Assembly: GCA_029784795.1 (NCBI GenBank)
Contig: JAFMAW010000046.1
Coordinates: 1-6,975 of the forward strand
From: Nitrososphaerota archaeon
GTDB lineage: Archaea > Thermoproteota > Nitrososphaeria > Nitrososphaerales > UBA183
Direction of reading: 5' to 3'
Length of the DNA stretch: 6,975 nt
In this document: positions 1 through 5,993 of the stretch, in pieces
Position numbering within the stretch: the first letter of the stretch is position 1
Layout: every line of letters starts with the position of its first letter
The notes under the pieces: model-generated
Databases searched by the model: none
What the model saw: the letters and a program-made list of their open reading frames with translations, nothing else
What the model was told of the DNA's origin: nothing
Made by a program: the position numbers and the translations under genes

Positions 1-285
1 AACATCATCCCTGTCAAGCTCGGCTGCGGCTCCTGGGAGTGCAGGGACGGGAGGCCGCATTCGGTCCCCTACAGGATCAGGGGGAAGGCGGGGAGCGTCA
101 CGGTAGAGATAATGCCTGCCCCGAGGGCGCTGGGGCTGGTCGCCGGGCCCGCGCTTAAGAGCCTCCTTCAGCTGGCAGGGGTCAAGGACGCCTGGGTCAG
201 GACCTTCGGCTCCACAAACACCATGTCTTCCCTCGCCAACGCCGCCTATGACGCATTCAGGGAGTCGCACGGTCTCAACGTATAG
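1..285 (+). CDS. rpsE: 30S ribosomal protein uS5 (C-terminal part, 5' truncated by window edge)
   Basis: The reading frame is open from base 1 and gives the last 94 residues of archaeal uS5 (S5p/S2e), a small-subunit protein of the decoding region. The visible part starts in the conserved GCGSWEC segment, continues through RPHSVPYRIRGKAGSVTVE and the APRALGLVAG glycine-rich turn, and ends with the LAGVKDAWVRTFGST segment and a C-terminal helix. All of these are typical of archaeal and eukaryotic uS5. The upstream N-terminal double-stranded RNA-binding domain lies outside the window. It is followed 11 nt later by the uL30 start, as expected for the spc operon order uS5-uL30-uL15-secY. Many archaeal homologues have further cysteines just after GCGSWEC; here those positions read RDGR. 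The identification is secure. Confidence 0.95.
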   Translation, partial: NIIPVKLGCGSWECRDGRPHSVPYRIRGKAGSVTVEIMPAPRALGLVAGPALKSLLQLAGVKDAWVRTFGSTNTMSSLANAAYDAFRESHGLNV

Positions 286-289
286 GTGA
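284..289 (+). promoter_or_regulatory. Shine-Dalgarno AGGTGA that decides the uL30 start
   Basis: AGGTGA matches the archaeal anti-Shine-Dalgarno complement (GGAGGTGATC) over six bases and overlaps the uS5 stop codon. Its spacing is 7 nt to the ATG at 297 but only 1 nt to the in-frame TTG at 291. This favours ATG 297 as the uL30 start and suggests translational coupling to uS5. Confidence 0.6.
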
Positions 290-296
290 ATTGAAG

Positions 297-761
297 ATGG
301 GTCTAATCTTGGTCGTCAACCTTCACGGGCAGATCAACAGCTCCGCCCCCGTCAGGAAGGCCCTGACCGAGCTCTGGGTGGCGAAGAAGTTCTCGGCCTC
401 GGTGGTCCCCGACGACCCCGCGACAGTGGGGATGCTTCGGCTCTGCAAGGACTACGTAGCCTGGGCCCCCCTCCAGGCGGGCCTTCTGGCGGACCTGCTC
501 TCTAAGAGAGGCATGGCTAGCACTGTGAAGCCCCTGGACCAGGCCGCCCTGAAGCGGATGGGGTTCAAGGACCACAAGGGGCTCGCTTCCAAGATGCTAG
601 AAGGCGACGAGAGGCTCTCCTCTGTCTCCGGGGTCCTCCCCTACTTCAGGCTGGCCCCCCCGAGGGGCGGCTTCAAGCGCTCTCTGCGTAGGCAGTTCAC
701 TGAAAGGGGAGAGCTTGGGAGCAACCCGAAGCTGGAGGACATCGTGAGGAGGATGATCTGA
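297..761 (+). CDS. rpmD: 50S ribosomal protein uL30 (archaeal L30p/L7e type)
   Basis: This encodes a 154-residue large-subunit protein of the archaeal/eukaryotic uL30 family, which is about 155 residues long; the bacterial form is only about 60. The N-terminal ferredoxin-like L30 fold is visible as a beta strand (LILVVNLHG), the conserved INSSAPVRKAL helix and VPDDPATVGMLRLCKDYVAW. The C-terminal archaeal extension contains RLAPPRGGFK and ends in a basic tail. A TTG at 291 would add two residues (MK), but the ATG at 297 has the better spacing from AGGTGA at 284-289. The stop is one nucleotide before the uL15 start, so the two are probably translationally coupled. Nothing is missing from the family core. 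Confidence 0.94.
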   Translation: MGLILVVNLHGQINSSAPVRKALTELWVAKKFSASVVPDDPATVGMLRLCKDYVAWAPLQAGLLADLLSKRGMASTVKPLDQAALKRMGFKDHKGLASKMLEGDERLSSVSGVLPYFRLAPPRGGFKRSLRRQFTERGELGSNPKLEDIVRRMI

Positions 762-762
762 C

Positions 763-1167
763 TTGCCGACGAGGGCTCGGAAGGGGAGGAGGTACAGGGG
801 GATGAGGACCCACGGCTACGGCCAGATAGGCCAGCACCGCCACTCCGGGAGCAGGGGGGGGCACGGCAACGCCGGCCTTCACAAGCACAAGTGGAGCTGG
901 CTCGTCATCAACGACCCCGACCACTTCGGCAGGGATCCGTTCAGGCCGCCAGGATATTACGTGCGGCCCTCCACGTGGGTGAACGTCGGCCAGCTTGACG
1001 ACCTCGCGAAGGGTGAGAAGTCCTTGGACCTTACCGCGCTGGGCGTCGAGAAGCTCCTGGGCTCCGGAGGCGTAGCCGGGGCGTACGAGGTGAAGGTCGC
1101 GGCTTTCACCAAGAAGGCTCAGGCTAAAATAGAGGCCGCGGGCGGAAAGATTCTGGCTAAGGAGTAA
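763..1167 (+). CDS. rplO: 50S ribosomal protein uL15 (archaeal L15p/L27Ae type)
   Basis: This encodes a 134-residue large-subunit protein at the archaeal length for uL15. The N-terminal basic extension that threads into 23S rRNA is recognisable from RARKGRRYRGMRTHGYGQIG and the signature HRHSGSRGGHGNAG around residues 25-39. The C-terminal globular part ends with the family motif VKVAAFTKKAQAKIEAAGG. The start is a TTG one nucleotide after the uL30 stop. A strong Shine-Dalgarno-like string, GGAGG followed by TGATC (748-758), lies inside the end of uL30 and supports this start and coupled translation. The gene is intact and sits in its normal place between uL30 and secY. Confidence 0.95.
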   Translation: MPTRARKGRRYRGMRTHGYGQIGQHRHSGSRGGHGNAGLHKHKWSWLVINDPDHFGRDPFRPPGYYVRPSTWVNVGQLDDLAKGEKSLDLTALGVEKLLGSGGVAGAYEVKVAAFTKKAQAKIEAAGGKILAKE

Positions 1168-1178
1168 CCCCCGTCCAA

Positions 1179-2618
1179 ATGGCTTCGCTGAGAGACTTCA
1201 TCAAGAGCGTAGGCACGGTTCTCCCAGAGATACCTAAGCCTGAGAGGAAGCCGTCGCTCAACGAGCGCTTCATCTGGACCGGGATCGCGCTCATCGCTTA
1301 CCTTGTCATGGCCACTACCCCGCTGTTCGGGATAACGGGGACGGCGGCCCAGAGCAACCCCAGCACCTTCCTCAGGGTCGTCTTCGCATCAGCCCAGGGG
1401 ACGCTCATGCAGCTCGGCATAGGCCCCATCGTCACCTCCGGGCTCATCCTGCAGCTCCTCGTCGGCAGCGACATAATCAAGCTCGACATGAGCGACTCAT
1501 CAGACAGGGCCATCTTCGGATCGGCCACCAAGCTCCTCACGCTCATCGTGATCGTCGGAGAGTCCATGGCCTACATCTACGGCGGGGCTCTCGGCGCCCT
1601 GACCGCCGACCAGGCCATCGTGATCTTCATACAGCTGGTCATAGCCAGCATCCTCGTCCTGCTGCTGGACGAGATGATCCAGAAAGGGTGGGGCATCGGG
1701 AGCGGGGTCAGCCTGTTCATCCTGGCCGGGGTGGCCCAGCAGGTGATGTGGTACACCTTCTCCCCCATCCCCTTCCAGGTCGCCGCGGGGGTCACCCAGA
1801 TATTCGGCTTCATCCCGGGCGCTATCAGCCAGTTCTTCGCCGGAGACATAGGCTCCATCCTGATCAGGCAGAACTTCTACCCGAGCGTGATGACGTTCTC
1901 GCTGACCGTGGTGATGATACTCGTGCTGATCTACATCGAGGGGATCAGGGTCGAGCTCCCCATCACATCGATAAAGTACAGGGGGTTCCAGGGAGTGTAC
2001 CCGATCAAGCTCCTCTACGTATCAAACATACCTGTGATCCTCGTGTCTGCGCTGGGGGCGAACATCACCTTCTTCGCCGAACTCCTCCAACGGTACAACG
2101 CGAGCAACCCTCCATGGTGGTTCCACTACCTCGCCGTCTTCCCCACGAGCAACTCCACCTCCGCTTTCAACGCCCAGCCCATTGGGGGCATCGTCTACTA
2201 CCTCACCGCCCCGGTGAGCTTCGGGCAGACCATCAGCGACCCCATCCACACCGTCGTGTTCCTCCTGTTCCTGGTCGGGATGTCGGTGGTCTTCGCCAGG
2301 CTCTGGGTGGAGATAGGGGGGCTCAACTCCAGGGCGGTGGCGAAGAACCTGATGGACGCCGACGTCCAGGTCCCAGGCTTCAGGCGGTCCGGCCTCTCAA
2401 TCGAGCAGATGCTCAACAGGTACATCCCGACCCTGACCATCATAGGTGGGATTCTCATAGGGCTCATCGCCGGCGTGGCCGACGTGGTCGGGGTGTTCGG
2501 GACGGGCATAGGCATGCTCCTGATGGTGGACATCATCCTTCAGTACTACCAGATGCTGCTGAAGGAGCAGGTGGAGGAAGTGTCCCCGGCCCTGGCAGGA
2601 CTCATCGGAGCTAGCTAG
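1179..2618 (+). CDS. secY: Protein translocase subunit SecY (Sec61 alpha type)
   Basis: SecY is the channel-forming subunit of the membrane protein-export and insertion pore, acting with SecE and Sec61-beta. This 479-residue protein has the archaeal length and about ten hydrophobic spans: near 31-50, 76-96, 112-137, 145-165, 171-191, 238-256, 280-303, 355-376, 416-435 and 437-459. Archaeal landmarks are IGPIVTSGLILQLLVGSDII in TM2b, GWGIGSGVSLFI entering TM5, the basic cytosolic loop IKYRGFQGVYPIKLLYVSNIP between TM6 and TM7 that contacts ribosome or partner, and the loop LWVEIGGLNSRAVAKNL before TM9. The plug region lies around residues 52-66. ATG 1179 follows the uL15 stop by 11 nt. The next gene starts 2 nt after the stop. 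It is complete and shows no anomaly. Confidence 0.97.
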   Translation: MASLRDFIKSVGTVLPEIPKPERKPSLNERFIWTGIALIAYLVMATTPLFGITGTAAQSNPSTFLRVVFASAQGTLMQLGIGPIVTSGLILQLLVGSDIIKLDMSDSSDRAIFGSATKLLTLIVIVGESMAYIYGGALGALTADQAIVIFIQLVIASILVLLLDEMIQKGWGIGSGVSLFILAGVAQQVMWYTFSPIPFQVAAGVTQIFGFIPGAISQFFAGDIGSILIRQNFYPSVMTFSLTVVMILVLIYIEGIRVELPITSIKYRGFQGVYPIKLLYVSNIPVILVSALGANITFFAELLQRYNASNPPWWFHYLAVFPTSNSTSAFNAQPIGGIVYYLTAPVSFGQTISDPIHTVVFLLFLVGMSVVFARLWVEIGGLNSRAVAKNLMDADVQVPGFRRSGLSIEQMLNRYIPTLTIIGGILIGLIAGVADVVGVFGTGIGMLLMVDIILQYYQMLLKEQVEEVSPALAGLIGAS

Positions 2619-2620
2619 CC

Positions 2621-3193
2621 GTGGGCCTGCGCGCTGTGATAGTGGGAATCCCGGGGGTGGGGAAGACCACCGTGCTGGAGAAGGTCGTGGGGAGCTACCG
2701 AGGGGCGAGGCTGGCGAACTTCGGCACCATCATGCTGGAGGTCGGCAGGGCTGAGAAGCTGGTCGAATTCAGGGACGAGCTGCGGAAGCTCCCGCTGGAC
2801 AAGCAGAGGCGCCTTCAGAAGGCCGCCGCCGGCAAGATCTCCCTGATGAGGGACAAGCTAGTGGTGGTTGACACCCACCTGTTCATCAGGACCCACGACG
2901 GGTTCTGGCCCGGCCTCCCCTTCGAAGTGTTGCGGGCGCTGAAGCCGACCCACCTCATACTCCTGGAGGCGTCGCCCAACGAGATAGCGAAGCGCAGGGC
3001 CTCAGACACCACGAGGTACAGGGACCCTGCCACCGAGGACTCGCTCAAGGAAGAGCTGGCGCTCGCGAGGAGCTTCATCACCGCCTGCTCGACGGTCACC
3101 GGAGCCCCCATCACCATAGTCAGGAACGGCGAAGGGATGCAGGCCGAGGTCGCCCAGGGCATTTCCCGGATGCTGGAGAAGGCTTCTGCATGA
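2621..3193 (+). CDS. adkA: Archaeal adenylate kinase
   Basis: Adenylate kinase interconverts ATP + AMP and 2 ADP in the cytoplasm. The archaeal AdkA family is about 190-200 residues long; this one has 190. The Walker A loop GIPGVGKTT is at residues 9-17. Family signatures follow: NFGTIMLEVG (33-42), DTHLFIRTHDGFWPGLP (84-100), which is characteristic of AdkA rather than bacterial Adk, LILLEASPNEIAKRR (112-126), and the RYRDP lid-like segment (132-136). The start is GTG 2621, with GGAG at 2607-2610 ten nucleotides upstream. The gene follows secY by 2 nt and its stop overlaps the next start by 4 nt (ATGA), a strong sign of coupled translation. secY followed by adkA is a widespread archaeal arrangement. 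Confidence 0.93.
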   Translation: MGLRAVIVGIPGVGKTTVLEKVVGSYRGARLANFGTIMLEVGRAEKLVEFRDELRKLPLDKQRRLQKAAAGKISLMRDKLVVVDTHLFIRTHDGFWPGLPFEVLRALKPTHLILLEASPNEIAKRRASDTTRYRDPATEDSLKEELALARSFITACSTVTGAPITIVRNGEGMQAEVAQGISRMLEKASA

Positions 3194-4107
3194 TGTCCGG
3201 GCAGAAGAGGAAGACCCAGGGGGGTCCGTCCCTGGGGAGCTCGAGGCTCATCACCTACGCCCTGGTGGGCCTGATGGTGGTCCTGGTGGGCTACTATGTC
3301 GTCCTCCCGGCCGTCGCACCCAAGCCGGCGACCACCGTGACGACTAGCGCCAGCTCCGGGAAGGTGTCGTTCAATACATCCTCCGACATCCCAGGGGCGT
3401 CAATCCTGGTGACAGCAAGCAACCTGGCCCCGCACCAGAACCTGACAGCCACCTTCGGGTCGGCTACCCTGCAGCTCGTCAACTCCACCACCGGCGCGAC
3501 CTATTGCAGGACCAACGACAAGGGCGCCGTCTCCGGGTGCATGTTCTGGGTCCCCAAGGCGTCGTCTGGGTCCTACCATGTCACCCTGACGGCCAGCAAC
3601 ACCAGCGCCATAGCCAACTTCACCGTTCCCCGGTACCTTCCTCCGGTGTCCACAATCCTGGTCACCACGACCTCCGTAGTGCTGGGGCTGATCACCCAGA
3701 TCGTGACCAAGAGGGTCGTAGACCTGAACGCGGAGCGGAGGATGAGGGCCGAGGTCAATGCGTTCCAGAAGGAGAAGCGCGAGGCGACCCTCGCCAAGGA
3801 CAAGGAGAAGCTGGACAAGCTAAAGAAGAGAGAGCTCGCGGTCCAACAGGAGCAGCTGAGGGTCCAGAGGGCCAGGCTCAAGGTGACCGCCGTCACCTTC
3901 GTCCCGCTGCTGGTGGTCTACTACCTTATGGCCAGCTTCCTCGGAGGCTACGGGGTCATAGTCGCTTTCACGCCCATCCCGATACCGGTCATAGCGGCAG
4001 CGACTCAGACCGCCGGGGTGTACAACGTAAGCCTGGTGTGGTGGTACTTCCTGAGCTCCTTCGCATTCTCCACGATGCTCGGCCGCCTTCTGCACACAAC
4101 CCCGTAG
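3190..4107 (+). CDS. DUF106/EMC3-family membrane insertase with extracytoplasmic Ig-like domain
   Basis: This 305-residue membrane protein occupies the operon position of the archaeal DUF106 protein, the archaeal member of the YidC/Oxa1/EMC3/TMCO1 insertase superfamily. The DUF106 part starts at about residue 150, with a transmembrane segment (152-172), a long charged cytosolic helical pair rich in Lys, Arg and Glu (175-231), a second span (232-252), a short loop and a third span (281-300). Upstream of it is an extra signal-anchor-like span (21-43) after a basic N-terminus, then a Ser/Thr-rich beta-type segment (about 56-147) resembling an Ig-like fold. That segment holds five N-X-S/T sequons (N62, N84, N98, N137, N143) and two cysteines (C106, C117). 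The predicted topology puts this domain outside and the coiled coil inside, which agrees with the N-out topology known for DUF106. ATG 3190 overlaps the adkA stop; ATG 3193 is an alternative start. The DUF106 call is firm; the Ig-like call is from sequence pattern only. Confidence 0.82.
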   Translation: MMSGQKRKTQGGPSLGSSRLITYALVGLMVVLVGYYVVLPAVAPKPATTVTTSASSGKVSFNTSSDIPGASILVTASNLAPHQNLTATFGSATLQLVNSTTGATYCRTNDKGAVSGCMFWVPKASSGSYHVTLTASNTSAIANFTVPRYLPPVSTILVTTTSVVLGLITQIVTKRVVDLNAERRMRAEVNAFQKEKREATLAKDKEKLDKLKKRELAVQQEQLRVQRARLKVTAVTFVPLLVVYYLMASFLGGYGVIVAFTPIPIPVIAAATQTAGVYNVSLVWWYFLSSFAFSTMLGRLLHTTP

Positions 4108-4116
4108 GGAGCACCA

Positions 4117-4677
4117 TTGAAGGCGATCATAATCTCCGGGATGCCAGCGGTGGGGAAGACTTCGGTGTCCCACCAGGTCGCCCGGTCCCTTGGGACCCCC
4201 ATGGTGGGCGGCGGCGACGTCCTGAAGGAGATGGCGGTGGAGGAGGGGTACACCCCCGGAGGCGAAGACTGGTGGGACAAGGGGGACGGGATGAAGTTCC
4301 TCCAGGAGAGGAAGCGGTCCGCTGACTTCGACAAGGAGGTGGACGCCAGACTGCTCAAGAAGGCGAAGCAGGGGGACGTCGTCATCACCAGCTATCCCAT
4401 CCCCTGGCTCACTAAGGACGGGATCAAGGTATGGCTATCGGGGACCGTGGAGAGCAGGGCGGTCAGGATGTCCAAGAGGGACGGGATCGGCGTGACGGAG
4501 TGCAAGGAGATCCTCTCGGTCAGGGACCGCGAGAACCACATGCTCTACAAGAAGATCTACGGGATAGAGTTCGGCGAGGACCTCAAGCCCTTCGACCTCG
4601 TCGTTGAGACCGATTCCATCGACGAGTCCAGGGTGGCCGAAATAGTGATACGCTACGTGAAGGGCCGAAGGGACTGA
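4117..4677 (+). CDS. cmk: Cytidylate-kinase-like nucleoside monophosphate kinase
   Basis: This is a 186-residue P-loop kinase in the usual operon place of archaeal cytidylate kinase (CMP/dCMP + ATP to the diphosphate). The Walker A loop is GMPAVGKTS (8-16), followed by GGGDVLKEMA (31-40), which corresponds to the SAGDIFRE nucleotide-binding segment of archaeal Cmk. The C-terminal part, with RMSKRDGIGV, RDRENHMLYKKIYGIEF and the FDLVVETDSID strand, is a good Cmk match. The segment where typical archaeal Cmk has an EGR-type motif reads VVITSYPIPWLTKDGIKVWL here, so the substrate-binding face is divergent and base specificity is not proven. The start is TTG 4117, with GGGAG at 4107-4111 five nucleotides upstream. 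The cbf5 start follows the stop after one nucleotide. Confidence 0.82.
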   Translation: MKAIIISGMPAVGKTSVSHQVARSLGTPMVGGGDVLKEMAVEEGYTPGGEDWWDKGDGMKFLQERKRSADFDKEVDARLLKKAKQGDVVITSYPIPWLTKDGIKVWLSGTVESRAVRMSKRDGIGVTECKEILSVRDRENHMLYKKIYGIEFGEDLKPFDLVVETDSIDESRVAEIVIRYVKGRRD

Positions 4678-4678
4678 C

Positions 4679-5686
4679 GTGCTATCCCAGAAGATGCTGG
4701 TCCTGGACGAGGAGGTCTCCAACCCGGAGCACGGGCATACGCCCGCCTCCAGGCCGGTCCAGTCCATGCTCGAGTACGGCCTCGTCCCACTCGACAAGCC
4801 CAGGGGGCCCACCAGCCACGAGGTGGTCGCCTGGACCCGGAAGCTCCTCGGCATGGAGAAGGCGGGGCACAGCGGTACCCTCGACCCCCCAGTCTCCGGG
4901 CTCCTCCCCATAGGGCTGGGCCAGTCCACCAGGGCACTCAGCCTGCTGCTGCTCTATCCGAAGGAGTATCGCGGGGTGATGAGGATCCACTCCTCAGTCC
5001 CCAAGAAGGAGATTGGAAGGGTGAAGGCCGAGTTCACCGGCGAGATCTTCCAGAGGCCCCCCCAGCGCTCTTCGGTGTCCAGGCAGACCAGGACGCGCAC
5101 CATCTACGAGTTCGAGATCGAGGAGTCCGTGGGAAACCTCCACCTCTTCAGAGTCCTCTGCCAGTCGGGGACGTACATACGGAAGCTGATCTACGACATC
5201 GGGGAGGTCCTGGGCGTGGGGGCAACCATGGTCGAGCTCAGGCGCACCAAGGTAGGTCCCCTGACCGAGGAGAAGGGCTTCGTCACCCTTCACCAGCTCA
5301 ACGACGCCATGTACCGACTGAAGGCCGGGGACGAGGGCCCGATCAGGAAACTGGTCCTTCCTGTGGAGGAGTCGCTGGGACCGATCGGCAGGATAGTTGT
5401 CCGTGACTCGGCGGTCGACGCCATCTGCCACGGGGCACGGCTCGGCATCCCGGGCGTCCTGTCGCTCTCTTCCGAGATCAAGAAGGACGACCCTGTCGCC
5501 GTAATGAGCGCCAAGGGGGAGATGGTCGCCATAGGGAAAGCTCTCCTCTCTGCCGAGGAGGTCCGGAAGCTGAAACGCGGGCTCGCCGCGTCCACGGACC
5601 GCGTGGTGATGAAGGCAGGCACCTACCCGCGAATGTGGAAGAGCCACGGAGGAAAGGCGGAGCCGAAGGCCGCCTCTCCGAGTTAG
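4679..5686 (+). CDS. cbf5: H/ACA RNP tRNA/rRNA pseudouridine synthase Cbf5
   Basis: Cbf5 (TruB/dyskerin family) is the catalytic subunit of archaeal H/ACA RNPs that convert uridine to pseudouridine in rRNA, and it also makes Psi55 in tRNA. This 335-residue protein has the normal archaeal length. The catalytic domain shows DKPRGPTSHEVVAW (39-52), KAGHSGTLDPPVSGLLPIGLG (61-81) with catalytic Asp69, the FQRPPQRSSVSR segment (124-135) and CQSGTYIRKLIYDIG (161-175). The C-terminal PUA domain, which binds the ACA end of the guide RNA, spans about 236-320 and includes RDSAVDAICHGA, IPGV and the closing GTYPRMWK. The start is GTG 4679, one nucleotide after the preceding stop; the N-terminal extension EVSNPEHGHTPASRP aligns with family members and supports it. 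It is the last gene of the operon. Confidence 0.96.
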   Translation: MLSQKMLVLDEEVSNPEHGHTPASRPVQSMLEYGLVPLDKPRGPTSHEVVAWTRKLLGMEKAGHSGTLDPPVSGLLPIGLGQSTRALSLLLLYPKEYRGVMRIHSSVPKKEIGRVKAEFTGEIFQRPPQRSSVSRQTRTRTIYEFEIEESVGNLHLFRVLCQSGTYIRKLIYDIGEVLGVGATMVELRRTKVGPLTEEKGFVTLHQLNDAMYRLKAGDEGPIRKLVLPVEESLGPIGRIVVRDSAVDAICHGARLGIPGVLSLSSEIKKDDPVAVMSAKGEMVAIGKALLSAEEVRKLKRGLAASTDRVVMKAGTYPRMWKSHGGKAEPKAASPS

Positions 5687-5687
5687 G

Positions 5688-5694
5688 TTTTAAG
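5688..5694 (+). promoter_or_regulatory. TATA-like box A for the tRNA gene
   Basis: TTTTAAG is AT-rich in a GC-rich setting and is centred about 27 nt before the first nucleotide of the tRNA, the spacing expected for an archaeal box A. The same T run lies directly after the cbf5 stop and could alternatively, or additionally, act as a weak oligo-T terminator of the operon. Confidence 0.5.
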
Positions 5695-5747
5695 CGCCCC
5701 AATCCGGGCGTGGGAACGCCGGGATCGCCTAATCTGGTAGGGCGCAG

Positions 5748-5763
5748 GAACGCGATTGCGCAA
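5748..5763 (+). other. tRNA intron 1 (16 nt, noncanonical position 29/30)
   Basis: The central helix is GCGC 5742-5745 with GCGC 5758-5761. The 3-nt bulges are 5746-5748 and 5762-5764, each cut after its second nucleotide. The outer helix is AGG 5739-5741 with CCT 5765-5767, and the inner pairs are AA 5749-5750 with TT 5756-5757. From exon identity alone the intron could also lie one base later (30/31), but only the 29/30 placement gives the 4-bp central helix. The exons join to the stem strand CAGGC. Confidence 0.75.
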
Positions 5764-5771
5764 GCCTGGAA

Positions 5772-5784
5772 TGAAAATCCAGCC
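5772..5784 (+). other. tRNA intron 2 (13 nt, canonical position 37/38)
   Basis: The anticodon-side CTGG 5766-5769 pairs with CCAG 5779-5782 as the 4-bp central helix. The bulges are 5770-5772 (AA|T) and 5783-5785 (CC|A), cut after the second nucleotide in each. The outer helix is the anticodon stem, closing at C5765-G5786. The inner part is only G5773-T5778 around AAAA, so this is close to the smallest intron that could form the motif. Confidence 0.75.
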
Positions 5785-5832
5785 AGCCTGTTTCCTGAAA
5801 AGGAATTCAGGGTTCAAATCCCTGTCCCGGCG

Positions 5833-5960
5833 TATAGTCGATTAGCCTGGCGTAGCTCCGTGGTGCCATTCTGGAGCCGCTCCCTTGCGGCCAGGACTCC
5901 GAGATAGGGGTCGCGGACCTGATCTGGGCGGCAGCCGAAGCCCGGCGCCCGTCCCCAAAA
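5833..5960 (+). other. Unassigned structured intergenic segment, possible small RNA
   Basis: No convincing reading frame or known RNA family was recognised here. The segment can form a compact three-way junction: CCTGGC 5846-5851 with GCCAGG 5890-5895, enclosing GCTCC 5855-5859 with GGAGC 5873-5877 and CGC 5878-5880 with GCG 5887-5889. A second hairpin follows, GGGCG 5926-5930 with CGCCC 5946-5950, extended by GGAC 5915-5918 with GTCC 5951-5954. GC-rich DNA folds easily by chance, and no dedicated promoter or C/D box pair was seen. It could be a transcribed small RNA, read-through sequence of the tRNA transcript, or spacer. Confidence 0.25.
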
Positions 5961-5964
5961 ACAC

Positions 5965-5970
5965 TATAAA
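5965..5970 (+). promoter_or_regulatory. TATA box of guaB, leaderless promoter
   Basis: TATAAA is preceded by an A-rich stretch (CCCCAAAAACAC) that could hold the TFB-recognition element. Its centre is about 27 nt before the GTG at 5994, so transcription should begin at or within a few bases of the start codon. This implies a leaderless mRNA, and no well-spaced Shine-Dalgarno is needed; GAGG at 5973-5976 is too far from the start. Confidence 0.7.
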
Positions 5971-5993
5971 CAGAGGAATGAAGCCGACGTCAA

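Larger units (their letters stand above)
5718..5832 (+). tRNA. tRNA-Ser (anticodon GGA), interrupted by two introns
   Basis: The acceptor stem GCCGGGA (5718-5724) pairs with TCCCGGC (5825-5831), and the discriminator base is G5832, as in serine tRNAs; CCA is not encoded. The D arm is GCCT/GGGC (5727-5743) with GG at 5736-5737. The T arm is CAGGG-TTCAAAT-CCCTG (5808-5824). A class II variable arm, TTCCT-GAAA-AGGAA (5792-5805), identifies a Ser/Leu-type tRNA. Read without interruption the anticodon arm does not fold. Removing 5748-5763 and 5772-5784 gives a perfect stem CAGGC/GCCTG around the loop CTGGAAA, with U33 and anticodon GGA (34-36), leaving an 86-nt mature tRNA. Both removed segments are bounded by bulge-helix-bulge geometry. 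The tRNA call is very secure. The isotype and the two-intron model follow from base pairing and were not tested with a covariance model. Confidence 0.9.

Noticed and set aside
1688..2614. 308-codon open frame inside secY in another frame
   Set aside because: Its composition is Pro/Arg/His-rich low-complexity, typical of an out-of-frame reading of GC-rich DNA, and it lies wholly within an unmistakable secY.
3504..4325. 273-codon open frame across the end of the DUF106 gene and the start of the kinase gene
   Set aside because: It overlaps two well-supported genes in a different frame and its translation is biased Arg/Gly/Pro/Gln sequence with no recognisable fold.
5707..5720. Hairpin GGCGT-GGGA-ACGCC just before and into the tRNA 5' end
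   Set aside because: Transcription from the box A at 5688 would start about at the tRNA itself, so most of the hairpin would not be transcribed. It also competes with a perfect acceptor stem.
5766..5782. Hairpin CTGGA-ATGAAAA-TCCAG read as an anticodon arm with T33 and anticodon GAA (tRNA-Phe)
   Set aside because: It would leave 21 nt unexplained before it and about 25 nt after it. G73 and the class II variable arm argue for serine. The hairpin is instead explained as the central helix of the 37/38 intron motif, where the anticodon pairs with the intron.
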